A stretch of DNA of 64,000 nt from Atherix ibis. Lineage: Eukaryota; Arthropoda; Insecta; Diptera; Athericidae. Under the pieces are notes generated by a model. The model saw only the letters and a program-made list of their open reading frames with translations, was not told where the DNA came from and searched no databases. Positions 23,189 to 36,341 of the stretch are shown piece after piece (the first letter of the stretch is position 1; every line of letters begins with the position of its first letter). The DNA lies in assembly GCA_958298945.1 (NCBI GenBank), contig OY282610.1:54189044-54253043 (forward strand), written 5' to 3'. Both the position numbers and the translations under genes were made by a program.

Positions 23189-24442
23189 ATTTATTTTGAA
23201 AGGATATTCCTTTTTCGATCACGATAATATGGATCTAGAAGGCTATGTTAAAGTGTATGTAATGAAACCATGAAACAAATTGCCATTTTTATCCAAAAAA
23301 GCAAACTTTATTTTTAAAAAAATACAGCGAACTTTAGGTATTTTTTTTTAAAACGCCTGGAAAAAATTTTCCTGTAAGGACTTTTTTAGTCCGATCAGGA
23401 TAATAAGAATAATTATTAGTTTCACATATGTATGCGCATTAACATCATTAAACAAATTTTCGAAAAAAATTTCCTTTTTCATAGAAAAATAGAAATTTAA
23501 AAAAAAATTTAATGATCTTTTGGCAAATTTTTCTCAAAACTCCCACCGAAATTTATCGTGACATGTCATTTTCCTTCCAATCATTATATTAAGAGTCATA
23601 GAAGGTTTGCCTGAAAGTGTGCAATGACACCACAAAATAAATTCTAAAAAACCTTAATTTTTATACAGAAAAAACGAATTTTAATAAAGAAAACAATTAA
23701 TTTTATGAATTTTTTCTCAAAATCACCAACAAAAATTTATCCAGAAAGGATATTCTCATTCCAATCGAGAAAATATGTATTGGAGAAGCTTTGCCTGAAA
23801 GTACGCAATGACACCATAAAAACAATTCTAAAAACCTTAATTTGTATACAAAAAAAAACGAATTTTAAGAAAGAAAACTATAAATTTTATGAATTTTTTC
23901 TCAAAATCACCAACAAAAATTTATCCAGAAATGATATTCTCATTCCAATCGAGAAAATATGCATTGGAGAAGCTTTGCCTGAAAGTACGCAATGACACCA
24001 TAAAAACAATTCTAAAAACCTTAATTTTTATACAAAAAAAATGAATTTTAAGAAAGAAAACCATAAATTTTATGAATTTTTTCTCAAAACCACCAACAAA
24101 AATTTATCCAGAAAGAATTTTCTCATTCCAATGAGAATAATATGAATTGGAGAAGCTTTGCCTGAAAGTGCACAATCATACCCCAAACAAACATCTCCAA
24201 AAAACCACCATTTTCATAGAGAAAAACAAATTTTAAGAGAAAGTGGACTCAGTGTAATAATTGTTGCCTCCTATTTTTTGAGAAAACTGGGTGCCTGGTG
24301 TAAAAATTGGATTTTCGTGAATATTGTCACAAATTTTCGAATTTTTGTGGTTTTTTGCATATCTTTGGTGGTCAATTTATTTTGCTTTCAGTAAATAAAA
24401 AATTTAATTTTAGGCAATTTTTTTTTAATAGTGCTCACAAAA
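23189..24442 (+). repeat. HOR unit U16, n=2, 1254 bp
   Basis: Two D monomers, alpha then delta. Markers: tattttgaaagg and gatcacgataat in A, one extra A in the ttcgaaaaaaattt run of B, atacagaaaaaacg in C, and one base fewer in F (atctttggtgg). Confidence 0.95.
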
Positions 24443-26063
24443 ATTTATTCTGAAAGGATATTCCTTTTTCGATCAGGATAATATGGATCTAGAAGGCTAT
24501 GTTAAAGTGTATGTAATGAAACCATGAAACAAATTGCCATTTTTATCCAAAAAAGCAAACTTTATTTTTAAAAAAATACAGCGAACTTTAGGTATTTTTT
24601 TTTAAAACGCCTGGAAAAAATTTTCCTGTAAGGACTTTTTTAGTCCGATCAGGATAATAAGAATAATTATTAGTTTCACATATGTATGCGCATTAACATC
24701 ATTAAACAAATTTTCGAAAAAATTTCCTTTTTCATAGAAAATAGAAATTTAAAAAAAAATTTAATGATCTTTTGGCAAATTTTTCTCAAAACTCCCACCG
24801 AAATTTATCGTGACATGTCATTTTCCTTCCAATCATTATATTAAGAGTCATAGAAGGTTTGCCTGAAAGTGTGCAATGACACCACAAAATAAATTCTAAA
24901 AAACCTTAATTTTTATACAAAAAAAACAAATTTTAATAAAGAAAACAATTAATTTTATGAATTTTTTCTCAAAATCACCATCAAAAATTTATCCAGAAAG
25001 GATATTCTCATTCCAATCGAGAAAATATGTATTGGAGAAGCTTTGCCTGAAAGTACGCAATGACACCATAAAAACAATTCTAAAAACCTTAATTTGTATA
25101 TAAAAAAAAACGAATTTTAAGAAAGAAAACTATAAATTTTATGAATTTTTTCTCAAAATCACCAACAAAAATTTATCCAGAAAGGATATTCTTATTCCAA
25201 TCGAAAAAATATGTATTGGATAAGCTTTGCCTGAAAGTACGCAATGATATCATAAAAACAATTCTAAAAACCTTAATTTGTATACAAAAAAAAACGAATT
25301 TTAGGAAAGAAAACTATAAATTTTATGAATTTTTTCTCAAAATCACCAACAAAAATTTATCCAGAAAGGATATTCTCATTCCAATCGAGAAAATATGCAT
25401 TGGAGAAGCTTTGCCTAAAAGTACGCAATGACACCATAAAAACCGTACTAAAAACCTTAATTTTTATACAAAAAAAACGAATTTTAAGAAAGAAAACCAT
25501 AAATTTTATGAATTTTTTCTCAAAATCACCAACAAAAATTTATCCAGAAATGATATTCTCATTCCAATCGAGAAAATATGCATTGGAAAAGCTTTGCCTG
25601 AAAGTACGCAATGACACCATAAAAACAATTCTAAAAACCTTAATTTTTATACAAAAAAAATGAATTTTAAGAAAGAAAACCATAAATTTTATGAATTTTT
25701 TCTCAAAACCACCAACAAAAATTTATCCAGAAAGAATTTTCTCATTCCAATGAGAATAATATGAATTGGAGAAGCTTTGCCTGAAAGTGCACAATCATAC
25801 CCCAAACAAACATCTCCAAAAAAACCACCATTTTCATAGAGAAAAACAAATTTTAAGAGAAAGTGGACTCAGTGTAATAATTGTTGCCTCCTATTTTTTG
25901 AGAAAACTGGGTGCCTGGTGTAAAAATTGGATTTTCGTGAATATTTTCACAAATTTTCGAATTTTTGTGGTTTTTTGCATATCTTTAGGTGGTCAATTTA
26001 CTTTGCTTTCAGTAAATAAAAAATTTAATTTTCGGCAATTTATTTTTAATAGTGCTCACAAAA
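24443..26063 (+). repeat. HOR unit U17, n=4, 1621 bp
   Basis: Shares gtatataaaaaaa, attcttattcc, tattggataag and gaatattttcac with U10 but has one D fewer. Private: catagaaaatag in B, accatcaaaaat before D1, gatatcat, ccgtactaaaa in gamma and tttactttgc with aattttcggc in F. Confidence 0.95.
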
Positions 26064-27133
26064 ATTTATTCTGAAAGGATATTCCTTTTTCGATCAGGAT
26101 AATATGGATCTAGAAGGCTATGTTAAAGTGTTTGTAATGAAACCATGAAACAAATTGCCATTTTTATCCAAAAAAGCAAACTTTATTTTTAAAAAAATAC
26201 AGCGAACTTTAGGTATTTTTTTTTAAAACGCCTAGAAAAAATTTTCCGGTAAGGACTTTTTTAGTCCGATCAGGATAATAAGAATAATTATTAGTTTCAC
26301 ATATGTATGCGCATTAACATCATTAAACAAATTTTCGAAAAAATTTCCTTTTTCATAGAAAAATAGAAATTTAAAAAAAAATTTAATGATCTTTTGGCAA
26401 ATTTTTCTCAAAACTCCCACCGAAATTTATCGTGACATGTCATTTTCCTTCCAATCATTATATTAAGAGTCATAGAAGGTTTGCCTGAAAGTGTGCAATG
26501 ACACCACAAAATAAATTCTAAAAAACCTTAATTTTTATACAAAAAAAACGAATTTTAATAAAGAAAACAATTAATTTTATGAATTTTTTCTCAAAATCAC
26601 CAACAAAAATTTATCCAGAAAGGATATTCTCATTCCAATCGAGAAAATATGCATTGGAGAAGCTTTGCCTAAAGGTACGCAATGACACCATCAAAACCGT
26701 TCTAAAAACCTTAATTTTTATACAAAAAAAATGAATTTTAAGAAAGAAAACCATAAATTTTATGAATTTTTTCTCAAAACCACCAACAAAAATTTATCCA
26801 GAAAGAATTTTCTCATTCCAATGAGAATAATATGAATTGGAGAAGCTTTGCCTGAAAGTACACAATCATACCCCAAACAAACATCTCCAAAAAACCACCA
26901 TTTTCATAGAGAAAAATAAATTTTAAGAGAAAGTGGACTCAGTGTAATAATTGTTGCCTCCTATTTTTTGAGAAAACTGGGTGCCTGGTGTAAAAATTGG
27001 ATTTTCGTGAATATTGTCACAAATTTTCGAATTTTTGTGGTTTTTTGCATATCTTTAGGTGGTCAATTTATTTTGCTTTCAGTAAATAAAAAATTTAATT
27101 TTAGGCAATTTTTTTTTAATAGTGCTCACAAAA
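26064..27133 (+). repeat. HOR unit U18, n=1, 1070 bp
   Basis: One gamma-head/delta-exit D, as in U11. Markers: gtgtttgtaatg and cgcctagaaaa in A, ttccggtaagg in B (outer hairpin arm changed), ctaaaggtacgc and accatcaaaacc in D. E is E*. Confidence 0.95.
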
Positions 27134-28753
27134 ATTTATTCTGAAAGGATATTCCTTTTTCGATCAGGATAATATGGATCTAGAAGGCTATGTTAAAGTG
27201 TATGTAATGAAACCATGAAACAAATTGCCATTTTTATCCAAAAAAGCAAACTTTATTTTTAAAAAAATACAGCGAACTTTAGGTATTTTTTTTTAAAACG
27301 CCTGGAAAAAATTTTCCTGTAAGGACTTTTTTAGTCCGATCAGGATAATAAGAATAATTATTAGTTTCACATATGTATGCGCATTAACATCATTAAACAA
27401 ATTTTCGAAAAAATTTCCTTTTTCATAGAAAAATAGAAATTTAAAAAAAAATTTAATGATCTTTTGGCAAATTTTTCTCAAAACTCCCACCGAAATTTAT
27501 CGTGACATGTCATTTTCCTTCCAATCATTATATTAAGAGTCATAGAAGGTTTGCCTGAAAGTGTGCAATGACACCACAAAATAAATTCTAAAAAACCTTA
27601 ATTTTTATACAAAAAAAACAAATTTTAATAAAGAAGACAATTAATTTTATGAATTTTTTCTCAAAATCACCAACAAAAATTTATCCAGAAAGGATATTCT
27701 CATTCCAATCGAGAAAATATGTATTGGAGAAGCTTTGCCTGAAAGTACGCAATGACACCATAAAAACAATTCTAAAAACCTTAATTTGTATACAAAAAAA
27801 AACTAATTTTAAGAAAGAAAACTATAAATTTTATGAATTTTTTCTCAAAATCACCAACAAAAATTTATCCAGAAAGGATATTCTCATTCCAATCGAGAAA
27901 ATATGTATTGGAGAAGCTTTGCCTGAAAGTACGCAATGACACCATAAAAACAATTCTAAAAACCTTAATTTGTATACAAAAAAAAACGAATTTTAGGAAA
28001 GAAAACTATAAATTTTATGAATTTTTTCTCAAAATCACCAACAAAAATTTATCCAGAAAGGATATTCTCATTCCAATCGAAAAAATATGCATTGGAGAAG
28101 CTTTGCCTAAAAGTACGCAATGACACCATAAAAACCGTTCTAAAAACCTTAATTTTTATACAAAAAAAACGAATTTTAAGAAAGAAAACCATAAATTTTA
28201 TGAATTTTTTCTCAAAATCACCAACAAAAATTTATCCAGAAATGATATTCTCATTCCAATCGAGAAAATATGCATTGGAGAAGCTTTGCCTGAAAGTACG
28301 CAATGACACCATAAAAACAATTCTAAAAACCTTAATTTTTATACAAAAAAAATGAATTTTAAGAAAGAAAACCATAAATTTTATGAATTTTTTCTCAAAA
28401 CCACCAACAAAAATTTATCCAGAAAGAATTTTCTCATTCCAATGAGAATAATATGAATTGGAGAAGCTTTGCCTGAAAGTGCACAATCATACTCCAAACA
28501 AACATCTCCAAAAAACCACCATTTTCATAGAGAAAAACAAATTTTAAGAGAAAGTGGACTCAGTGTAATAATTGTTGCCTCCTATTTTTTGAGAAAACTG
28601 GGTGCCTGGTGTAAAAATTGGATTTTCGTGAATATTGTCACAAATTTTCGAATTTTTGTGGTTTTTTGCATATCTTTAAGTGGTCAATTTATTTTGCTTT
28701 AGTAAATAAAAAATTTAATTTTAGGCAATTTTTTTTTAATAGTGCTCACAAAA
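27134..28753 (+). repeat. HOR unit U19, n=4, 1620 bp
   Basis: Shares aaactaattttaag with U12/U13 and atctttaagtgg with U13. Private with U23: atactccaaac in E and a lost C in F (ttttgctttagtaaat). Differs from U23 at ataaagaagac and at tcgaaaaaatatgc in gamma. Confidence 0.95.
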
Positions 28754-30373
28754 ATTTATTCTGAAAGGATATTCCTTTTTCGATCAGGATAATATGGATC
28801 TAGAAGGCTATGTTAAAGTGTATGTAATGAAACCATGAAACAAATTGCCATTTTTATCCAAAAAAGCAAACTTTATTTTTAAAAAAATACAGCGAACTTT
28901 AGGTATTTTTTTTTAAAACGCCTGGAAAAATTTTTCCTGTAAGGACTTTTTTAGTCCGATTAGGATAATAAGAATAATTATTAGTTTCACATATGTATGC
29001 GCATTAACATCATTAAACAAATTTTCGAAAAAATTTCCTTTTTCATAGAAAAATAGAAATTTAAAAAAAAATTTAATGATCTTTTGGCAAATTTTTCTCA
29101 AAACTCCCACCGAAATTTATCGTGACATGTCATTTTCCTTCCAATCATTATATTAAGAGTCACAGAAGGTTTGCCTGAAAGTGTGCAATGACACCACAAA
29201 ATAAATTCTAAAAAACCTTAATTTTTATACAAAAAAAACGAATTTTAATAAAGAAAACAATTCATTTTATGAATTTTTTCTCAAAATCACCAACAAAAAT
29301 TTATCCAGAAAGGATATTCTCATTCCAATCGAAAAAATATGTATTGGAGAAGCTTTGCCTGAAAGTACGCAATGACACCATAAAAACAATTCTAAAAACC
29401 TTAATTTGTATACAAAAAAAACGAATTTTAAAAAAGAAAACTATAAATTTTATGAATTTTTTCTCAAAATCACCAACAAAAATTTATCCAGAAAGGATAT
29501 TCTCATTCCAATCGAGAAAATATGTATTGGAGAAGCTTTGCCTGAAAGTACGCAATGACACCATAAAAACAATTCTAAAAACCTTAATTTGTATACAAAA
29601 AAAAACGAATTTTAGGAAAGAAAACTATAAATTTTATGAATTTTTTCTCAAAATCACCAACAAAAATTTATCCAGAAAGGATATTCTCATTTCAATCGAG
29701 AAAATATGCATTGGAGAAGCTTTGCCTAAAAGTACGCAATGACACCATAAAAACCGTTCTAAAAACCTTAATTTTTATACAAAAAAAACGAATTTTAAGA
29801 AAGAAAACTATAAATTTTATGAATTTTTTCTCAAAATCACCAACAAAAATTTATCCAGAAATGATATTCTCATTCCAATCGAGAAAATATGCATTGGAGA
29901 AGCTTTGCCTGAAAGTACGCAATGACACCATAAAAACAATTCTAAAAACCTTAATTTTTATACAAAAAAAATGAATTTTAAGAAAGAAAACCATAAATTT
30001 TATGAATTTTTTCTCAAAACCACCAACAAAAATTTATCCAGAAAGAATTTTCTCATTCCAATGAGAATAATATGAATTGGAGAAGCTTTGCCTGAAAGTG
30101 CACAATCATACCCCAAACAAACATCTCCAAAAAACCACCATTTTCATAGAGAAAAACAAATTTTAAGAGAAAGTGGACTCAGTGTAATAATTGTTGCCTC
30201 CTATTTTTTGAGAAAACTGGGTGCCTGGTGTAAAAATTGGATTTTCGTGAATATTGTCACAAATTTTCGAATTTTTGTGGTTTTTTGCATATCTGTAGGT
30301 GGTCAATTTATTTTGCTTTCAGTAAATAAAAAATTTAATTTTAGGCAATTTTTTTTTAATAGTGCTCACAAAA
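28754..30373 (+). repeat. HOR unit U20, n=4, 1620 bp
   Basis: Markers shared with U24: ggaaaaatttttcc at the A/B junction, gattagg in the outer hairpin arm, gtcacagaagg in C, ttttaaaaaagaaaac in D1, ctcatttcaatcg in gamma, and atctgtaggtgg in F. Private: caattcattttatg. Confidence 0.95.
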
Positions 30374-32547
30374 ATTTATTCTGAAAGGATATTCCTTTTT
30401 CGATCAGGATAATATGGATCTAGAAGGCTATGTTAAAGTGTATGTAATGAAACCATGAAACAAATTGCCATTTTTATCCAAAAAAGCAAACTTTATTTTT
30501 AAAAAAATACAGCGAACTTTAGGTATTTTTTTTTAAAACGCCTGGAAAAAATTTTCCTGTAAGGACTTTTTTAGTCCGATCAGGATAATAAGAATAATTA
30601 TTAGTTTCACATATGTATGCGCATTAACATCATTAAACAAATTTTCGAAAAAATTTCCTTTTTCATAGAAAAATAGAAATTTAAAAAAAAATTTAATGAT
30701 CTTTTGGCAAATTTTTCTCAAAACTCCCACCGAAATTTATCGTGACATGTCATTTTCCTTCCAATCATTATATTAAGAGTCATAGAAGGTTTGCCTGAAA
30801 GTGTGCAATGACACCACAAAATAAATTCTAAAAAACCTTAATTTTTATACAAAAAAAACGAATTTTAATAAAGAAAACAATTAATTTTATGAATTTTTTC
30901 TCAAAATCACCAACAAAAATTTATCCAGAAAGGATATTCTCATTCCAATCGAGAAAATATGTATTGGAGAAGCTTTGCCTGAAAGTACGCAATGACACCA
31001 TAAAAACAATTCTAAAAACCTTAATTTGTATACAAAAAAAAACGAATTTTAAGAAAGAAAACTATAAATTTTATGAATTTTTTCTCAAAATCACCAACAA
31101 AATTTTATCCAGAAAGGATATTCTCATTCCAATCGAAAAAATATGTATTGGAGAAGCTTTGCCTGAAAGTACGCAATGACACCATAAAAACAATTCTAAA
31201 AACCTTAATTTGTATACAAAAAAAAACGAATTTTAGGAAAGAAAACTATAAATTTTATGAATTTTTTCTCAAAATCACCAACAAAAATTTATCCAGAAAG
31301 GATATTCTCATTCCAATCGAGAAAATATGCATTGGAGAAGCTTTGCCTAAAAGTACGCAATGACACCATAACAACCGTTCTAAAAACCTTAATTTTTATA
31401 CAAAAAAAACGAATTTTAATAAAGAAAACAATTAATTTTATGAATTTTTTCTCAAAATCACCAACAAAAATTTATCCAGAAAGGATATTCTCATTCCAAT
31501 CGAGAAAATATGCATTGGAGAAGCTTTGCCTAAAAGTACGCAATGACACCATAAAAACCGTTCTAAAAACCTTAATTTTTATACAAAAAAAAACGAATTT
31601 TAAGTAAGAAAACCATAAATTTTATGAATTTTTTCTCAAAATCACCAACAAAAATTTATCCAGAAATGATATTCTCATTCCAATCGAGAAAATATGTATT
31701 GGAGAAGCTTTGCCTGAAAGTACGCAATGACACCATAAAAACAATTCTAAAAACCTTAATTTGTATACAAAAAAAAAACGAATTTTAGGAAAGAAAACTA
31801 TAAATTTTATGAATTTTTTCTCAAAATCACCAACAAAAATTTATCCAGAAAGGATATTCTCATTCCAATCGAGAAAATATGCATTGGAGAAGCTTTGCCT
31901 AAAAGTACGCAATGACACCATAAAAACCGTTCTAAAAACCTTAATTTTTATACAAAAAAAAACGAATTTTAAGAAAGAAAACCATAAATTTTATGAATTA
32001 TTTCTCAAAATCAACAACAAAAATTTATCCAGAAAGGATATTCTCATTCCAATCGAGAAAATATGCATTGGAGAAGCTTTGCCTGAAAGTACGCAATGAC
32101 ACCATAAAAACAATTCTAAAAACCTTAATTTTTATACAAACAAAATGAATTTTAAGAAAGAAAACCATAAATTTTATGAATTTTTTCTCAAAACCACCAA
32201 CAAAAATTTATCCAGAAAGAATTTTCTCATTCCAATGAGAATAATATGAATTGGAGAAGCTTTGCCTGAAAGTGCACAATCATACCCCAAACAAACATCT
32301 CCAAAAAACCACCATTTTCATAGAGAAAAACAAATTTTAAGAGAAAGTGGACTCAGTGTAATAATTGTTGCCTCCTATTTTTTGAGAAAACTGGGTGCCT
32401 GGTGTAAAAATTGGATTTTCGTGAATATTGTCACAAATTTTCGAATTTTTGTGGTTTTTTGCATATCTTTAGGTGGTCAATTTATTTTGCTTTCAGTAAA
32501 TAAAAAATTTAATTTTAGGCAATTTTTTTTTAATAGTGCTCACAAAA
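30374..32547 (+). repeat. HOR unit U21, n=7, 2174 bp
   Basis: Seven D monomers in the order alpha, beta, gamma-prime, gamma, delta-head/beta, gamma, last D. Markers: acaaaattttatcc, ataacaaccg, ttaagtaagaaaacc, gaattatttctc with tcaacaac, and acaaacaaaatg before E. Confidence 0.94.
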
Positions 32548-34721
32548 ATTTATTCTGAAAGGATATTCCTTTTTCGATCAGGATAATATGGATCTAGAAG
32601 GCTATGTTAAAGTGTATGTAATGAAACCATGAAACAAATTGCCATTTTTATCCAAAAAAGCAAACTTTATTTTTAAAAAAATACAGCGAACTTTAGGTAT
32701 TTTTTTTTAAAACGCCTGGAAAAAATTTTCCTGTAAGGACTTTTTTAGTCCGATCAGGATAATAAGAATAATTATTAGTTTCACATATGTATGCGCATTA
32801 ACATCATTAAACAAATTTTTGAAAAAATTTCCTTTTTCATAGAAAAATAGAAATTTAAAAAAAAATTTAATGATCTTTTGGCAAATTTTTCTCAAAACTC
32901 CCACCGAAATTTATCGTGACATGTCATTTTCCTTCCAATCATTATATTAAGAGTCATAGAAGGTTTGCCTGAAAGTGTGCAATGACACCACAAAATAAAT
33001 TCTAAAAAACCTTAATTTTTATACAAAAAAAACGAATTTTAATAAAGAAAACAATTAATTTTATGAATTTTTTCTCAAAATCACAAACAAAAATTTATCC
33101 AGAAAGGATATTCTCATTTCAATCGAAAAAATATGTATTGGAGAAGCTTTGCCTGACAGTACGCAATGACACCATAAAAACAATTCTAAAAACCTTAATT
33201 TGTATACAAAAAAAAACGAATTTTAAGAAAGAAAACTATAAATTTTATGAATTTTTTCTCAAAATCACCAACAAAAATTTATCCAGAAAGGATATTCTCA
33301 TTCCAATCGAGAAAATATGTATTGGAGAAGCTTTGCCTGAAAGTACGCAATGACACCATAAAAACAATTCTAAAAACCTTAATTTGTATACAAAAAAAAA
33401 ACGAATTTTAGGAAAGAAAACTATAAATTTTATGAATTTTATCTCAAAATCACCAACAAAAATTTATCCAGAAAGGATATTCTCATTCCAATCGAGAAAA
33501 TATGCATTGGAGAAGCTTTGCCTAAAAATACGCAATGACACCATAAAAACCGTTCTAAAAACCTTAATTTTTATACAAAAAAAACGAATTTTAATAAAGA
33601 AAACAATTAATTTTATGAATTTTTTCTCAAAATCACCAACAAAAATTTATCCAGAAAGGATATTCTCATTCCAATCGAGAAAATATGCATTGGAGAAGCT
33701 TTGCCTAAAAGTACGCAATGACACCATAAAAACCGTTCTAAAAACCTTAATTTTTATACAAAAAAAAACGAATTTTAAGTAAGAAAACCATAAATTTTAT
33801 GAATTTTTTCTCAAAATCACCAACAAAAATTTATCCAGAAATGATATTCTCATTCCAATCGAGAAAATATGTATTGGAGAAGCTTTGCCTGAAAGTACGC
33901 AATGACACCATAAAAACAATTCTAAAAACCTTAATTTGTATACAAAAAAAAACGAATTTTAGGAAAGAAAACTATAAATTTTATGAATTTTTTCTCAAAA
34001 TCACCAACAAAAATTTATCCAGAAAGGATATTCTCATTCCAATCGAGAAAATATGCATTGGAGAAGCTTTGCCTAAAAGTACGCAATGACATCATAAAAA
34101 CCGTTCTAAAAACCTTAATTTTTATACAAAAAAAAACGAATTTTAAGAAAGAAAACCATAAATTTTATGAATTTTTTCTCAAAATCACCAACAAAAATTT
34201 ATCCAGAAAGGATATTCTCATTTCAATCGAGAAAATATGCATTGGAGAAGCTTTGCCTGAAAGTACGCAATGACACCATAAAAAAAATTCTAAAAACCTT
34301 AATTTTTATACAAACAAAATGAATTTTAAGAAAGAAAACCATAAATTTTATGAATTTTTTCTCAAAACCACCAACAAAAATTTATCCAGAAAGAATTTTC
34401 TCATTCCAATGAGAATAATATGAATTGGAGAAGCTTTGCCTGAAAGTACACAATCATACCCCAAACAAACATCTCCAAAAAACCACCATTTTCATAGAGA
34501 AAAATAAATTTTAAGAGAAAGTGGACTCAGTGTAATAATTGTTGCCTCCTATTTTTTGAGAAAACTGGGTGCCTGGTGTAAAAATTGGATTTTCGTGAAT
34601 ATTGTCACAAATTTTCGAATTTTTGTGGTTTTTTGCATATCTTTAGGTGGTCAATTTATTTTGCTTTCAGTAAATAAAAAATTTAATTTTAGGCAATTTT
34701 TTTTTAATAGTGCTCACAAAA
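32548..34721 (+). repeat. HOR unit U22, n=7, 2174 bp
   Basis: Seven D monomers. Markers: aaatttttgaaaa in B, tcacaaacaaaa, cctgacagtacgc in D1, gaattttatctc, ctaaaaatacgc, gacatcat, ataaaaaaaattct and acaaacaaaatg in the last D. E is E*, the start of the second 7.59-kb block. Confidence 0.94.
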
Positions 34722-36341
34722 ATTTATTCTGAAAGGATATTCCTTTTTCGATCAGGATAATATGGATCTAGAAGGCTATGTTAAAGTGTATGTAATGAAA
34801 CCATGAAACAAATTGCCATTTTTATCCAAAAAAGCAAACTTTATTTTTAAAAAAATACAGCGAACTTTAGGTATTTTTTTTTAAAACGCCTGGAAAAAAT
34901 TTTCCTGTAAGGACTTTTTTAGTCCGATCAGGATAATAAGAATAATTATTAGTTTCACATATGTATGCGCATTAACATCATTAAACAAATTTTCGAAAAA
35001 ATTTCCTTTTTCATAGAAAAATAGAAATTTAAAAAAAAATTTAATGATCTTTTGGCAAATTTTTCTCAAAACTCCCACCGAAATTTATCGTGACATGTCA
35101 TTTTCCTTCCAATCATTATATTAAGAGTCATAGAAGGTTTGCCTGAAAGTGTGCAATGACACCACAAAATAAATTCTAAAAAACCTTAATTTTTATACAA
35201 AAAAAACAAATTTTAATAAAGAAAACAATTAATTTTATGAATTTTTTCTCAAAATCACCAACAAAAATTTATTCAGAAAGGATATTCTCATTCCAATCGA
35301 GAAAATATGTATTGGAGAAGCTTTGCCTGAAAGTACGCAATGACACCATAAAAACAATTCTAAAAACCTTAATTTGTATACAAAAAAAAACTAATTTTAA
35401 GAAAGAAAACTATAAATTTTATGAATTTTTTCTCAAAATCACCAACAAAAATTTATCCAGAAAGGATATTCTCATTCCAATCGAGAAAATATGTATTGGA
35501 GAAGCTTTGCCTGAAAGTACGCAATGACACCATAAAAACAATTCTAAAAACCTTAATTTGTATACAAAAAAAAACGAATTTTAGGAAAGAAAACTATAAA
35601 TTTTATGAATTTTTTCTCAAAATCACCAACAAAAATTTATCCAGAAAGGATATTCTCATTCCAATCGAGAAAATATGCATTGGAGAAGCTTTGCCTAAAA
35701 GTACGCAATGACACCATAAAAACCGTTCTAAAAACCTTAATTTTTATACAAAAAAAAACGAATTTTAAGAAAGAAAACCATAAATTTTATGAATTTTTTC
35801 TCAAAATCACCAACAAAAATTTATCCAGAAATGATATTCTCATTCCAATCGAGAAAATATGCATTGGAGAAGCTTTGCCTGAAAGTACGCAATGACACCA
35901 TAAAAACAATTCTAAAAACCTTAATTTTTATACAAAAAAATGAATTTTAAGAAAGAAAACCATAAATTTTATGAATTTTTTCTCAAAACCACCAACAAAA
36001 ATTTATCCAGAAAGAATTTTCTCATTCCAATGAGAATAATATGAATTGGAGAAGCTTTGCCTGAAAGTGCACAATCATACTCCAAACAAACATCTCCAAA
36101 AAACCACCATTTTCATAGAGAAAAACAAATTTTAAGAGAAAGTGGACTCAGTGTAATAATTGTTGCCTCCTATTTTTTGAGAAAACTTGGTGCCTGGTGT
36201 AAAAATTGGATTTTCGTGAATATTGTCACAAATTTTCGAATTTTTGTGGTTTTTTGCATATCTTTAAGTGGTCAATTTATTTTGCTTTAGTAAATAAAAA
36301 ATTTAATTTTAGGCAATTTTTTTTTAATAGTGCTCACAAAA
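34722..36341 (+). repeat. HOR unit U23, n=4, 1620 bp
   Basis: Counterpart of U19 at +7588. Same atactccaaac, atctttaagtgg and ttttgctttagtaaat. Private differences: ttattcagaaagg in D1 and gaaaacttggtgcc in E. Confidence 0.95.

Larger units (their letters stand above)
24443..30373 (+). repeat. Older super-repeat block, copy II (U17-U20)
   Basis: D counts are 4, 1, 4, 4. Offsets to copy I are about 10,064 for U11/U18 and 8,442 for U13/U19; they differ by 1,622, the U12/U13 duplication, and U10/U17 differ by one D. Copy I therefore gained a unit, or copy II lost one. Confidence 0.7.
26851..34438 (+). repeat. 7.59-kb super-repeat, copy I (U18 E* to U22 last D)
   Basis: Unit lengths after the E* are 1620, 1620, 2174, 2174. 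Every private variant I checked recurs at +7588 or +7589: atctttaagtgg with the lost C in F, atctgtaggtgg, aaatttttgaaaa, gaattatttctc with tcaacaac. The left edge is placed at the E* marker; the true junction may lie up to about 120 bp to its left, because U18 and U22 already differ in the preceding D. Confidence 0.93.
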
